A stretch of 64,000 nucleotides of DNA, from NCBI RefSeq assembly GCF_000367365.1, contig NZ_BARF01000051.1:186001-250000 (forward strand). The letters are read 5' to 3'. Position 1 is the first letter of the stretch. Every line of letters starts with the position of its first letter. This document shows positions 1 to 7,637 of this stretch, piece after piece. Position numbers and translations under genes: made by a program. A model generated the notes under the pieces. It saw only the letters and a program-made list of their open reading frames with translations, was not told the origin of the DNA and did not search any database. The DNA is from Streptomyces prunicolor NBRC 13075. GTDB lineage: Bacteria; Actinomycetota; Actinomycetes; Streptomycetales; Streptomycetaceae.

Positions 1-145
1 CGAGGTGACATGGGGTTGCGCCTCCACGGACGGGATGCGGTCAGGGTGCACTGCCACAACTACTGGTGCGCCACAGCGCGCACGGAAACCACAGGTGAAC
101 AACGGAACGCGGTGACATGGGGCCGCGCGCGACACCAGAGACTCC

Positions 146-1633
146 CTACGGGCGTACGGCGCCGGCCATCAGACGTATGCCCGCACGGATCCGTCCGGGA
201 GAGAGCCGCGCGTACCCCAGGACCAGCCGTACGACCGCGTCGTCGTCCACGCGCGCGTGTGCGTAGGCGGTGAGGGGGCGCACCGCGACGCCGGCGGAGG
301 CCGCGCGTTCCAGGAAGTGCTCCTGCGGGCCGTACCTCTCCGGCAGTTCGGCGATGACGTGCAGTCCCGCCGCGATCCCGGTCACCTGCGCTCCCGGGAA
401 GTGCTCCTCCAGGGCGGCGACGAGGGCGTCGCGGCGCTGCCGGTAGGCGCGCTGGCAGCGGCGCAACTGGCGGTCGTAGTCGCCGCGTTCGAGGAAGCGG
501 GCGAACAGCGCCTGATCCAGGGTCGGGTGGCCGAGGTCCATGGTCCGCTTGCGCTCGACGACCTCGTCGGCGAGGGACTCCGGGACGAGCAGCCAGCCGA
601 GCCGCAGCCCCGGGGCCAGGGATTTACTGACCGAGCCCGCGTAGGCGACATGCTCCGGGTCGAGACCCTGGAGCGCGCCCACGGGGGCCCGGTCGTAGCG
701 GAAGTCGCCGTCGTAGTCGTCCTCGACGATCAGACCGTCCACCGACCGCGCCCAGTCGAGGAGTTGGGCCCGTCGCCGCGCGGAGTAGGCGATGCCCGTG
801 GGGAACTGATGGGCGGGTGTGGTCACTACGACCCGTAGACCCGACGCCCGCAGTGGCCCGACCGCGAGACCCTCCTCGTCCAGGGGCAGCGGTACGGTGC
901 CGACGCCCGCCGAGGCGTACAGGGCGCCGTGCTGGGGACTGCCCGGGTCCTCGACGCCGACGGTGCGTTTCCCGCGCGCGTGGAGCACGAATCCGAGCAG
1001 CGTCGTAGCCTGCGCCACTCCGGAGACCACGACCAGTCGCTCCGGGTCGGCGACCACACCCCGGCGGCGCGCCAGGAGTTCCGCGAGAGCCGTACGCAAG
1101 CGCGGCAGCCCGCGCGGATCGGGATAACCGAGCACGTCGTGCGGCAGCTCCGCCAGCACACCGCGCTGCGCCGCCGCCCAGGCCGCGCGCGGGAACAGCG
1201 ACAGATCCGGCGTGCCGGGCACGAAGTCGGCCCGGGCGTCGGGGGAGCGCGGCGCGAGGTCACGCGCGCGTGGCCGTGCCGCCCGTACGGCACCGCCCAC
1301 CCAGGTGCCCGCACCCCGGCCGCTGCGCAGATACCCCTCCGCCGTCAGCTGCTCGTACGCCTCCGTGACCAGCCCCCGCGACACCCCGAGGTCGGCCGCC
1401 AGGTCGCGGCTCGACGGCAGCCGGGTGTCCGGCGCGAGCCGCCCCGAACGCACCGCCTCGTGCAGCGCGGCCTGAAGTGAGCGACCACGCGCGCGTGCCG
1501 GTGCGGAGGCCGCGGGCAGCAGCAACTCCCAGGCGGCGGAACCCGTCAGACCCTCCGGATCGGTCGGCCCCTCCGGATCGACGGGCCCTTCCGGACTGGC
1601 CGGTCCTTCCGGATTGGTCCGTGATGACGTCAT
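146..1633 (-). CDS. MocR/PdxR-type GntR regulator with aminotransferase domain
   Basis: This 495-residue cytoplasmic protein joins an N-terminal GntR winged helix (about residues 45-110, reading LPSSRDLAADLGVSRGLV) to a fold-type I PLP aminotransferase domain. The PLP lysine lies in the VSKSLAPGLRLGW stretch, with YDGDFRYD upstream of it. MocR proteins usually sense an amine, vitamin or amino acid through PLP and control a divergent neighbour. Here that neighbour is an EamA-type transporter starting 47 bp away, which suggests control of metabolite export. The first 30 residues are a Pro-Glu-Gly repeat (PEGP units) and may mean the true start is internal. The effector is unknown. Confidence 0.9.
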   Translation of the reverse strand: MTSSRTNPEGPASPEGPVDPEGPTDPEGLTGSAAWELLLPAASAPARARGRSLQAALHEAVRSGRLAPDTRLPSSRDLAADLGVSRGLVTEAYEQLTAEGYLRSGRGAGTWVGGAVRAARPRARDLAPRSPDARADFVPGTPDLSLFPRAAWAAAQRGVLAELPHDVLGYPDPRGLPRLRTALAELLARRRGVVADPERLVVVSGVAQATTLLGFVLHARGKRTVGVEDPGSPQHGALYASAGVGTVPLPLDEEGLAVGPLRASGLRVVVTTPAHQFPTGIAYSARRRAQLLDWARSVDGLIVEDDYDGDFRYDRAPVGALQGLDPEHVAYAGSVSKSLAPGLRLGWLLVPESLADEVVERKRTMDLGHPTLDQALFARFLERGDYDRQLRRCQRAYRQRRDALVAALEEHFPGAQVTGIAAGLHVIAELPERYGPQEHFLERAASAGVAVRPLTAYAHARVDDDAVVRLVLGYARLSPGRIRAGIRLMAGAVRP

Positions 1634-1680
1634 GAAAGTGGACCTTAAACCGGACCGCCGGTCTCCCTAGCGTCGCTGCC
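1634..1680. promoter_or_regulatory. Divergent MocR/EamA promoter region with GGACC repeats
   Basis: This 47-bp gap holds two direct GGACC motifs (1640-1644 and 1652-1656) and an inverted repeat ACCGG-N4-CCGGT at 1649-1662. TTAAAC (1645-1650), a 17-bp spacer and TAGCGT (1668-1673) could form a promoter whose start would fall on the ATG at 1681, giving a leaderless transporter mRNA. Spaced direct repeats of this kind are common MocR targets. The assignment is inferred. Confidence 0.4.
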
Positions 1681-2853
1681 ATGAACGCCACCGCCACCAC
1701 CGCCCGCGGCGCCCCGCTCGCCGCCTTCGCCTGCGTCCTCGTCGGCGCGTCCTTCACCGCGAACAGCGTCCTGGGCCACTACCCGTACGCGGGCGGCCAG
1801 TTCCTGCGCTACGGCCTCGCCTGCCTGCTCCTCCTCCCATTCACCGGCAAGGACGCGACGGCCCGACTACGGGGACTCACGCCACGCCAATGGGCCCGTC
1901 TCGCGCTCCTCGCGGCCGTGGGCATGGTCGGCTTCAACCTGGCCGTCATCGCCGCCGAACGCAGCGCCGAACCGGCCGTCCCCGGCGTCTTCGTGGGCTG
2001 CGCTCCCGTAGCGGTCGCGATCCTCGTCCCCTTCCTGGAGGGACGCCGTCCACGACGGATCGTGCTCTACGGGGCGTCACTCGTCGCCGTCGGCGCGTTC
2101 ACGGTCCAGGGGTGGGGCCGTACGGACGGCGCCGGAATCGCCTTCTCCGGGTGCGCACTCGCGGGCGAGGTGGGTTTCGCGGTGCTCGCGGTTCCCGTAC
2201 TGCGGCCCCTGGGACCGCGATTGCTGTCGGCCACCGTGTGCGGTCTCGCCGCGGTCGAGGCGGCGACGGCCGGGCTGGTCCTGGACGGAACCGCCTGGCT
2301 GCGGCGCCCGGACGGCACCGAGGCCGCCGCGCTGCTGTGGCAGGCGGCGGTTGTCACGGTCGTCGGCTTCGTGTGCTGGTACATGGGCGTGCAGCGGATC
2401 GGCGCGGAGCGCGCCACGCTCTTCTCCGGCCTCATCCCGGTCGCCGCCGCCGCTACCGCGCCGCTCGTAGGAACGGGCTCCTACGGGGCCGCCCAGGCCG
2501 CCGGAAGCGCCCTCGTGGGTGCCGGAGTCGCCCTGGGATCGGGTGCGTTGGCGCTGCTGCCGCGCCGGTCAGCGGCTGCCGTCGAGGATGACGCGCGCGA
2601 CCAGGGCCGGGTCGTCGTTCATCGGACAGTGCCCGCAGCCGGGCAGCCGCACCAGCTGGGAGCGGGGGATCATCTGCTTGGCGCGGACACCCTGGCGGCG
2701 CAGCAGCAGCCGGTCCTGGGTGCCCCAGGCCACGGTGACCGGGATGCCGGGGATGTCGTCGGTGAACAGGACGCCCGTACCGGCCCGGAGCGTGTCGTCG
2801 AACCCGGGGGCGTTGACCAGCGCGAGCGTCTCGGCGACCACGGCCTCGGGTGA
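1681..2853 (+). CDS. EamA/DMT-superfamily transporter with read-through C-terminus
   Basis: This is a ten-helix-type drug/metabolite transporter of the inner membrane, with hydrophobic segments from about residue 12 to 290 and two EamA repeats. It probably exports a small metabolite under control of the divergent MocR regulator. Family members are usually near 300 residues. The transporter-like part ends at LLPRRS, around residue 297, but the frame stays open for another 94 codons. Those codons are antisense to the 3' end of the convergent hydrolase and look like shadow sequence (low hydrophobicity, many Gln, Gly and Asp). The codon at 2569-2571 is TCA where a TGA would give a normal length. 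Confidence 0.8.
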   Translation: MNATATTARGAPLAAFACVLVGASFTANSVLGHYPYAGGQFLRYGLACLLLLPFTGKDATARLRGLTPRQWARLALLAAVGMVGFNLAVIAAERSAEPAVPGVFVGCAPVAVAILVPFLEGRRPRRIVLYGASLVAVGAFTVQGWGRTDGAGIAFSGCALAGEVGFAVLAVPVLRPLGPRLLSATVCGLAAVEAATAGLVLDGTAWLRRPDGTEAAALLWQAAVVTVVGFVCWYMGVQRIGAERATLFSGLIPVAAAATAPLVGTGSYGAAQAAGSALVGAGVALGSGALALLPRRSAAAVEDDARDQGRVVVHRTVPAAGQPHQLGAGDHLLGADTLAAQQQPVLGAPGHGDRDAGDVVGEQDARTGPERVVEPGGVDQRERLGDHGLG

Positions 2854-3399
2854 ACGGCGGCCCGGGCGGGCGTAGATGGTGCTGGTGAGCGCGGTACGGC
2901 CGACCACCGTGCGCGCCAGTTTCTCGACCAGCGGGAGCGGCATGCCGCGGGCGATCCGCCGCATGGTGAGCAGCACGGCGAAGGCGTACCGACGCTCGGC
3001 CTGGGACCAGAATCCGGCGGGGGAGAGGGCGGTGACGGACCGTACGACCTTCTCGCGGCCCAGCTCCAGGGCCATCAGACCGCCGAGCGAGTTGCCCGCC
3101 GCATGCGGACGGTCGAGCCCCAGCGTCTCGCAGAAGGCCCTGAACACGGCGGCCGTCGTGGCCAGGTCGTACGTCAGCCCCTCCGGGAGCGCGGGGGAGG
3201 CGCCGAACCCGGGCAGGTCCACGGCGATCACATCGCGCTCGGTCGCGAGGATGTCCACCACCGGGTCCCAGGCCTGCCGGTGGTGGCCTATGCCGTGCAG
3301 CAGGAGCAGCGGCTCGCCGCGACCCACGCGCGCGTAGGACACGGTCACGGTCTTCGGGCCCTGCGGAGTGGGGACCGGGAAGGAGACGGTGGCGGACAT
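2569..3399 (-). CDS. Alpha/beta-fold hydrolase
   Basis: This is a 276-residue cytoplasmic alpha/beta hydrolase. The oxyanion segment LLLHGIG is followed by the nucleophile elbow GNSLGG (serine near residue 104), a likely acid in the FTDDIPGIPVTVAWGTQDR region, and the histidine in LPGCGHCPMNDDP. No signal peptide is visible. A good Shine-Dalgarno site (GAGGAG) precedes the ATG. The gene converges on the transporter and overlaps its extended reading frame by 285 bp. The substrate cannot be predicted; relatives include esterases, haloperoxidase-like and meta-cleavage-type hydrolases. Confidence 0.88.
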   Translation of the reverse strand: MSATVSFPVPTPQGPKTVTVSYARVGRGEPLLLLHGIGHHRQAWDPVVDILATERDVIAVDLPGFGASPALPEGLTYDLATTAAVFRAFCETLGLDRPHAAGNSLGGLMALELGREKVVRSVTALSPAGFWSQAERRYAFAVLLTMRRIARGMPLPLVEKLARTVVGRTALTSTIYARPGRRSPEAVVAETLALVNAPGFDDTLRAGTGVLFTDDIPGIPVTVAWGTQDRLLLRRQGVRAKQMIPRSQLVRLPGCGHCPMNDDPALVARVILDGSR

Positions 3400-3555
3400 G
3401 GGGATGCTCCTCGTCTGGGACGCGTTGGCAGACGCCGTACAGGCCGTGTAGACAGCTTGTCAGCAACTGCTACTGACCGGTAGCCCCAAGTGCCGGGGAC
3501 CTTGGGGCCCTACGGTTATCTGCTGGACAGGGCGGCTCCCAACGCGTGGGATGAG

Positions 3556-4443
3556 GTGGTGACCACCGACACGCCGACCGATGTCTTCGAAGAGCACCGC
3601 CCCGTCCTCATGGGGGTCGCCTACCGCATGCTCGGGCGGGTGGCCGACGCCGAGGACGTGGTCCAGGAGGCCTGGCTGCGCTGGTCCGCCGCCGACCGCG
3701 CAGAGGTCCGCGAACCGCGCGCCTACCTGGTACGCGTCACCACCCGCCTCGCGATCGACCGACTCCGCCAGGTCAAGGCACGCGGCGAGGCCTACGTGGG
3801 CCCGTGGCTGCCCGAGCCCTACGTCACCGACTTCGGGGACACCGTCCCCGACACCGCGGAGCGCGCCGTCCTCGCCGACTCCGTCTCCCTCGCCGTACTC
3901 GTCGTCCTGGAGTCGCTGTCCCCGGTGGAGCGCGCCGTGTTCGTCCTCAGGGAGGCGTTCGGTTATCCGCACGCCGACATCGCGGCCATGCTGGACCGGA
4001 GCGAGCCGGCCGTGCGTCAACTCGCCGGACGGGCCCGCAAACACGTCGACGAAGGGCGCCCGCGCTACGAGGTCGACCCCGCCCAGCGCCGCGAACTCAC
4101 CGAGCGGTTCCTCGCGGCGGCGGCCGAGGGCGACCTGGCGGGCCTCATGGAGATGCTCGCCCCGGACGTCCGCCTCGTGGGCGACAGCGGCGGCAAGTCC
4201 AAGGCGCCGCTGCGGATCCTGGAGACCGCCGACAATGTGGGCCGCTTCCTGGTCGCCGTCGCCGGGAAGGGCATCCCGGAGATGTCGTTCCGCTTCCTGG
4301 AGCTCAACGGCGGACCCGCGGTACTGATCCTTTCGGGTGACACGCCCGACAGCGTCTTCCAGGTGGACGTATCCGCCGGACGCATCCGGTCCGTCTACAT
4401 CGTCCGCAACCCCGACAAGCTTCGATCACTGGCTTCCGCTTAG
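3556..4443 (+). CDS. ECF41-type RNA polymerase sigma factor (SigJ-like)
   Basis: The protein has sigma region 2 at the N-terminus (FEEHRPVLMGVAYRMLG then AEDVVQEAWLRW) and region 4 (SPVERAVFVLREAFGYPHADIAAML). About 110 C-terminal residues form a SnoaL-like domain, the layout of ECF41 sigma factors, where the extension tunes sigma activity in place of a classical anti-sigma partner. The open frame begins at 3490, but the GTG codons at 3556 and 3559 fit the usual family start; I use 3556. ECF41 genes often sit beside a carboxymuconolactone decarboxylase or oxidoreductase. Here the divergent neighbour is an alpha/beta hydrolase, a possible target. Confidence 0.88.
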   Translation: MVTTDTPTDVFEEHRPVLMGVAYRMLGRVADAEDVVQEAWLRWSAADRAEVREPRAYLVRVTTRLAIDRLRQVKARGEAYVGPWLPEPYVTDFGDTVPDTAERAVLADSVSLAVLVVLESLSPVERAVFVLREAFGYPHADIAAMLDRSEPAVRQLAGRARKHVDEGRPRYEVDPAQRRELTERFLAAAAEGDLAGLMEMLAPDVRLVGDSGGKSKAPLRILETADNVGRFLVAVAGKGIPEMSFRFLELNGGPAVLILSGDTPDSVFQVDVSAGRIRSVYIVRNPDKLRSLASA

Positions 4444-4457
4444 CCGCTGCCCGGTCA

Positions 4458-4483
4458 GAGCCCCCGTTTCGCGACGGGGGCTC
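4458..4483 (+). terminator. Intrinsic terminator after the sigma factor gene
   Basis: A perfect 10-bp stem (GAGCCCCCGT / ACGGGGGCTC) with a six-base loop starts 14 bp after the stop codon and is followed by TGCTGTT. Confidence 0.75.
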
Positions 4484-4571
4484 TGCTGTTACGTCACGAA
4501 GAACACCCAGTACGAACGCCCTGTGAACGCTCTGCGGCAGACGCTCTGTGCATTGCATATGACATGGAGGA

Positions 4572-4606
4572 TTGGTCTTGACCAAGGGTGGGGGTCGCCC
4601 TATGGT
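4572..4606 (+). promoter_or_regulatory. Promoter with dre-like operator upstream of gntR
   Basis: TTGACC (4578-4583), a 17-bp spacer and TATGGT (4601-4606) form a good sigma70-type promoter for the GntR gene that starts at 4683. A perfect 6+6 palindrome, TTGGTC-TT-GACCAA (4572-4585), overlaps the -35 box. It closely resembles the DasR (dre) consensus core TGGTCTAGACCA bound by HutC-subfamily GntR proteins. Repression of this promoter by its own product or by a DasR-type regulator is inferred. Confidence 0.6.
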
Positions 4607-4682
4607 CGCAGATAAGTGAAACAACCTTTAATAAACAAGGGCGCTAAAACGCCGCCGGAACACGGCGATTGCGGAGGACAGG

Positions 4683-5444
4683 GTGGGGACCACGCAGTTG
4701 GAATCGGTGCCGGAACCGAAGTACTGGCATCTCAAGACCGTGCTGAGTGAGGCACTGGACTCCGAGTTCTCCGTGGGCGAGATCCTGCCCAACGAACGAG
4801 ACCTGGCGGCCCGCTTCGGCGTCGCCCGGGCCACGCTCCGGCAGGCTCTGGAACAACTCGAACTGGAAGGCCGGCTGCAGCGCCGCCGCGGAGTCGGTAC
4901 GACCGTCGCGCCGCCGCGCGTGGGGGTCGCCGTCGGCACCGAGCAGCACGCCTGGCCGGGCGCCGGGGAGGACGCCTGGCAGTCCGTCGACTGCGTCCTG
5001 GCGGCCCCGCCGGCCGCCGTCGCGGACGTCCTGGAGACCGGTTCCGAGGAGCTGGTGCACACCGTAAGGCGCTCCCGGGTGAGCCACGGTCAGCCGGTCG
5101 CCGCCGAACTGCTCTACATCCCGGAGTCGTCGGTGCCCGACCTCTCCGCCATAGACACTCCGTCCGCGACGGCACGCGCGCGTGCCGTCCTGCGCGAGTT
5201 GCAGCGCCTCGAACTGGAGGGCCAGGACCGCGCCGTCGAACTCGGCTCGGCCCGCGCGGACGACGCCAAGGAACTGGACCGCCTCCCCGGGGCCCCGGTC
5301 CTCGTCGTCACGACCCGCTTCTTCGCCGAGGGCCGCACCGCCGCGGTCTCCGTCGCGACCTACCGCGCGGACACCTGCCGCCTGACCTTCGCCGACTCCG
5401 GCAACGTAGAAATCCACCACGGACCAGAACGCCAGGCCTCCTGA
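4683..5444 (+). CDS. GntR-family (HutC/UTRA-type) transcriptional regulator
   Basis: The 253-residue cytoplasmic regulator carries an N-terminal winged helix (about residues 12-75; ILPNERDLAARFGVARATLR, then LEGRLQRRRGVGT) and a C-terminal UTRA/chorismate-lyase-like ligand domain running from about residue 100 to the end. The HutC subfamily usually senses sugar phosphates, amino acids or related metabolites. The start is GTG with GCGGAGGA upstream. The leader carries a palindrome resembling the DasR operator over the -35 box. No transport or catabolic operon is attached, so its regulon is elsewhere or limited to itself. A perfect terminator follows. Confidence 0.88.
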   Translation: MGTTQLESVPEPKYWHLKTVLSEALDSEFSVGEILPNERDLAARFGVARATLRQALEQLELEGRLQRRRGVGTTVAPPRVGVAVGTEQHAWPGAGEDAWQSVDCVLAAPPAAVADVLETGSEELVHTVRRSRVSHGQPVAAELLYIPESSVPDLSAIDTPSATARARAVLRELQRLELEGQDRAVELGSARADDAKELDRLPGAPVLVVTTRFFAEGRTAAVSVATYRADTCRLTFADSGNVEIHHGPERQAS

Positions 5445-5463
5445 CCGAGATCAGGGTTCATCC

Positions 5464-5496
5464 GTCGCGCCCCGGGAACTCCACCCGGGGCGCGAC
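5464..5496 (+). terminator. Strong intrinsic terminator after gntR
   Basis: A perfect 13-bp stem (GTCGCGCCCCGGG / CCCGGGGCGCGAC) with a seven-base loop is followed by GCGTTTTCC. It lies 20 bp past the GntR stop. Confidence 0.8.
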
Positions 5497-5547
5497 GCGT
5501 TTTCCGTGCTGGGCGTGCTGGGCGTGTTTTCTATGCCGGGCACGGCA

Positions 5548-5700
5548 GCGCCCCAAAGGGGCGCGGGGAACTGCGCGACCAGCCACGACGGCGCCGCAGC
5601 CGACACTCGACCAACGCAACCGGCCACGACGGACCCGCACCCAATACACGACCGTCGCGCCCAGCCACAACGAACCCGCACCCGGCACACGCCCACCCCG
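5548..5700. repeat. Recurrent Streptomyces intergenic repeat, copy 1
   Basis: The element begins with a perfect hairpin GCGCCCC-AAA-GGGGCGC (5548-5564). It continues with a 28-bp block (5557-5584) found unchanged at 62394-62421, then about three degenerate copies of a unit rich in CCACGACGGACCCGCACCC. It sits between convergent genes and has no coding potential. From memory, similar sequence recurs in intergenic regions across Streptomyces genomes. Confidence 0.65.
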
Positions 5701-5706
5701 GCCGAG

Positions 5707-6861
5707 CTAGCGCCGCGTCACCGTGCCCTCGACCGCGAACAGTTGCTCCTCAACATGGTCAAGAGCCAACCGCAACGCCCCAGTTGCCGCAGCAGCCTCC
5801 CCGAGCAACGACAGGGCAACCTTCGGCGGCCGCAGGCAATACCGCGCCAACTCCCGCCGCAACGGCTCCAGTACACCGTCCAGCCCGGCAGCCCACCCAC
5901 CCACGACGACCAACTCAGGATCGAGCGCCAGCACCAGCGCAGCGACATCGTGCACAAGGCGCTGGATGAACCGATCGACAGCCGCCATCGCCCGCTGGTC
6001 ACCGTCCCGCGCCAGCGCGAAGACCTGAGCCACAGCCTGCTCGTCCAAGGGATGCAGCGGCTCGTCCGTGGTGGAGAGCAACGTCTCCGGAGTCACATCC
6101 CGCCCCAGCAGATGCAACGCGCCGATCTCACCGGCAGCCCCCCGATACCCCCGATGCAGCCGCCCCCCGATCAGCGAGCCGGCGCCCGGACTCAACCCGG
6201 CAAGCACCATCACCATGTCGTCGGACTCGGTGGCCGCACCCTTCCAGTGCTCGGCGACCGCCGCCGCGTTGGCGTCGTTCTCGACCAGAACAGGGCACTT
6301 GAAGGAACGGCTCAACCGCTCGCCCAGGTGCAGCCCCGTCCACTGGGGCAACGCCGTGCCCAGCCGTACGGTGCCGTCCGCCTCGACGATGCCCGGCGTG
6401 GCGACGCCCACCGCCCGCAGTGAACCGCGGGCGACCCCGGCCCGGCGCAGCAGCTCGGCGACCGCAGTCCGCAGCCGCTCCAGGCGCTCGTCCGCCGAAG
6501 CCGTCTCGTCGACGTCCTTGGCGATCGCGCCGAGCACCCGCCCGTCCAGGTCGGCGAGGAGCACGGCGACGCGATGTGCGCCGATCTCCAGGCCCAGCAG
6601 ATGCCCGGCCTCGGCCCGGAACCTGAACCGCCGCGCGGGCCGCCCCTGCCGCCGTACAACGCTCTCGTCGGCCGCCTTCTCGACGACCAGCCCGGCATCC
6701 ATCAGTCCCTCGACGACGCCCTCGACGGTCGGCCGGGACAGACCGGTCACCCGGGTGATCTCCGTCAGCGTGGCGCAGTCCGTGGCACGCAACGCGTGCA
6801 ACACCACCGCGGAGTTGATCCTCCGCAGCAGCGAGGGGTCCCCGCCGGTCAGCCCCGCCAA
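5707..6861 (-). CDS. ROK-family transcriptional regulator
   Basis: A 384-residue protein with an N-terminal winged HTH (about residues 15-75; LTEITRVTGLSRPTVEGVVEGL) and a ROK sugar-kinase-like domain. The latter shows the phosphate loop GLEIGAHRVAVLLADLDG, PVLVENDANAAAVAEH and GYRGAAGEIGAL. ROK repressors normally carry a zinc-binding CxCGxxGCxE motif just after GAxGEIGH. Here both the histidine and the cysteines are absent, so zinc binding is probably lost. The start is TTG, with GGGAGG seven bases upstream. Sugar-responsive repression is the family role; the target is unknown. Confidence 0.87.
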   Translation of the reverse strand: MAGLTGGDPSLLRRINSAVVLHALRATDCATLTEITRVTGLSRPTVEGVVEGLMDAGLVVEKAADESVVRRQGRPARRFRFRAEAGHLLGLEIGAHRVAVLLADLDGRVLGAIAKDVDETASADERLERLRTAVAELLRRAGVARGSLRAVGVATPGIVEADGTVRLGTALPQWTGLHLGERLSRSFKCPVLVENDANAAAVAEHWKGAATESDDMVMVLAGLSPGAGSLIGGRLHRGYRGAAGEIGALHLLGRDVTPETLLSTTDEPLHPLDEQAVAQVFALARDGDQRAMAAVDRFIQRLVHDVAALVLALDPELVVVGGWAAGLDGVLEPLRRELARYCLRPPKVALSLLGEAAAATGALRLALDHVEEQLFAVEGTVTRR

Positions 6862-6960
6862 GGTCTGTCCTCCCAGCTCGTGCGCGTGTTGGGCGGATCG
6901 TACTCGGCGCGGCGGACCGCGGCGAGAGCCGGGCGCCCCCGACCCACTCGCCCCACTGAT

Positions 6961-7623
6961 TCACCCCGGCGCCACGAACCCCGACTCGTACGCCGCGATC
7001 ACCGCCTGCGTACGGTCCCGCGCCCCCAGCTTCGCCAGTACGGCGCTCACATGGGACTTCACCGTCTCGGTCCCGACGACCAGCCGGGCGGCGATCTCCG
7101 CGTTCGACAGACCCCGCGCCATCAGCCGCAGCACCTCGGCCTCACGCTCGGTCAACTGGGCCCGCTCCATCACCGCGCGCGCCACCCGGTTCCCGCCGTC
7201 GTCGCCGTACTCGGCGGCCAACTGCCGTACGGAGGCCGGGAAAAGCAGCGACTCGCCCTCGGCCACCAGCCGCACGGCATGCACGATCTCGGCCGGCCGG
7301 GCCCGCTTCAGCAGGAACCCGGCGGCACCGGCCCGCAGCGCCTCGTACACGTACTCGTCGTTCTCGAAAGTCGTGATGACCAGGATCTTCGGCGGGTCCT
7401 CGACCGTGCGCAGCACCGCGCGCGTGGCCTCGATGCCGTCCAGGAGCGGCATCCGTACGTCCATGGCAACCACGTCCGGCCGCAGCCGCCGCACCAGCGG
7501 GATCACCGCCGCCCCGTCGGCGGCCTCCCCGACCACCTCGATGTCCGGCTGCGCCTCCAACACGGCCCGCAGACCCGCGCGTACGAGGGGTTCGTCATCG
7601 ACCAGGAGCACGGTGACCGGCAT
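6961..7623 (-). CDS. NarL/LuxR-type response regulator
   Basis: The 220-residue regulator has a receiver domain (DDE at residues 9-11, phosphoacceptor Asp55 in VVAMDVRMPLLDG, conserved Lys near 105 in FLLKRA). Its C-terminal LuxR helix-turn-helix reads LTEREAEVLRLMARGLSNAEIAARL. It follows the sensor kinase by 14 bp in the same direction, so the two form one operon. The ABC exporter diverging from the kinase gene is the likely target, as in DesK/DesR-like systems that respond to cell-envelope or membrane stress. Confidence 0.92.
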   Translation of the reverse strand: MPVTVLLVDDEPLVRAGLRAVLEAQPDIEVVGEAADGAAVIPLVRRLRPDVVAMDVRMPLLDGIEATRAVLRTVEDPPKILVITTFENDEYVYEALRAGAAGFLLKRARPAEIVHAVRLVAEGESLLFPASVRQLAAEYGDDGGNRVARAVMERAQLTEREAEVLRLMARGLSNAEIAARLVVGTETVKSHVSAVLAKLGARDRTQAVIAAYESGFVAPG

Positions 7624-7637
7624 CCGGCCAGCGTAGA

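Noticed and set aside
10..273. 87-residue ORF at the left edge
   Set aside because: It overlaps the MocR gene end in antisense, is Arg-rich and has no ribosome binding site or recognisable domain.
3490..3555. Upstream 22 codons of the sigma factor frame
   Set aside because: They do not resemble ECF41 N-termini, and GTG starts at 3556/3559 give the family start.
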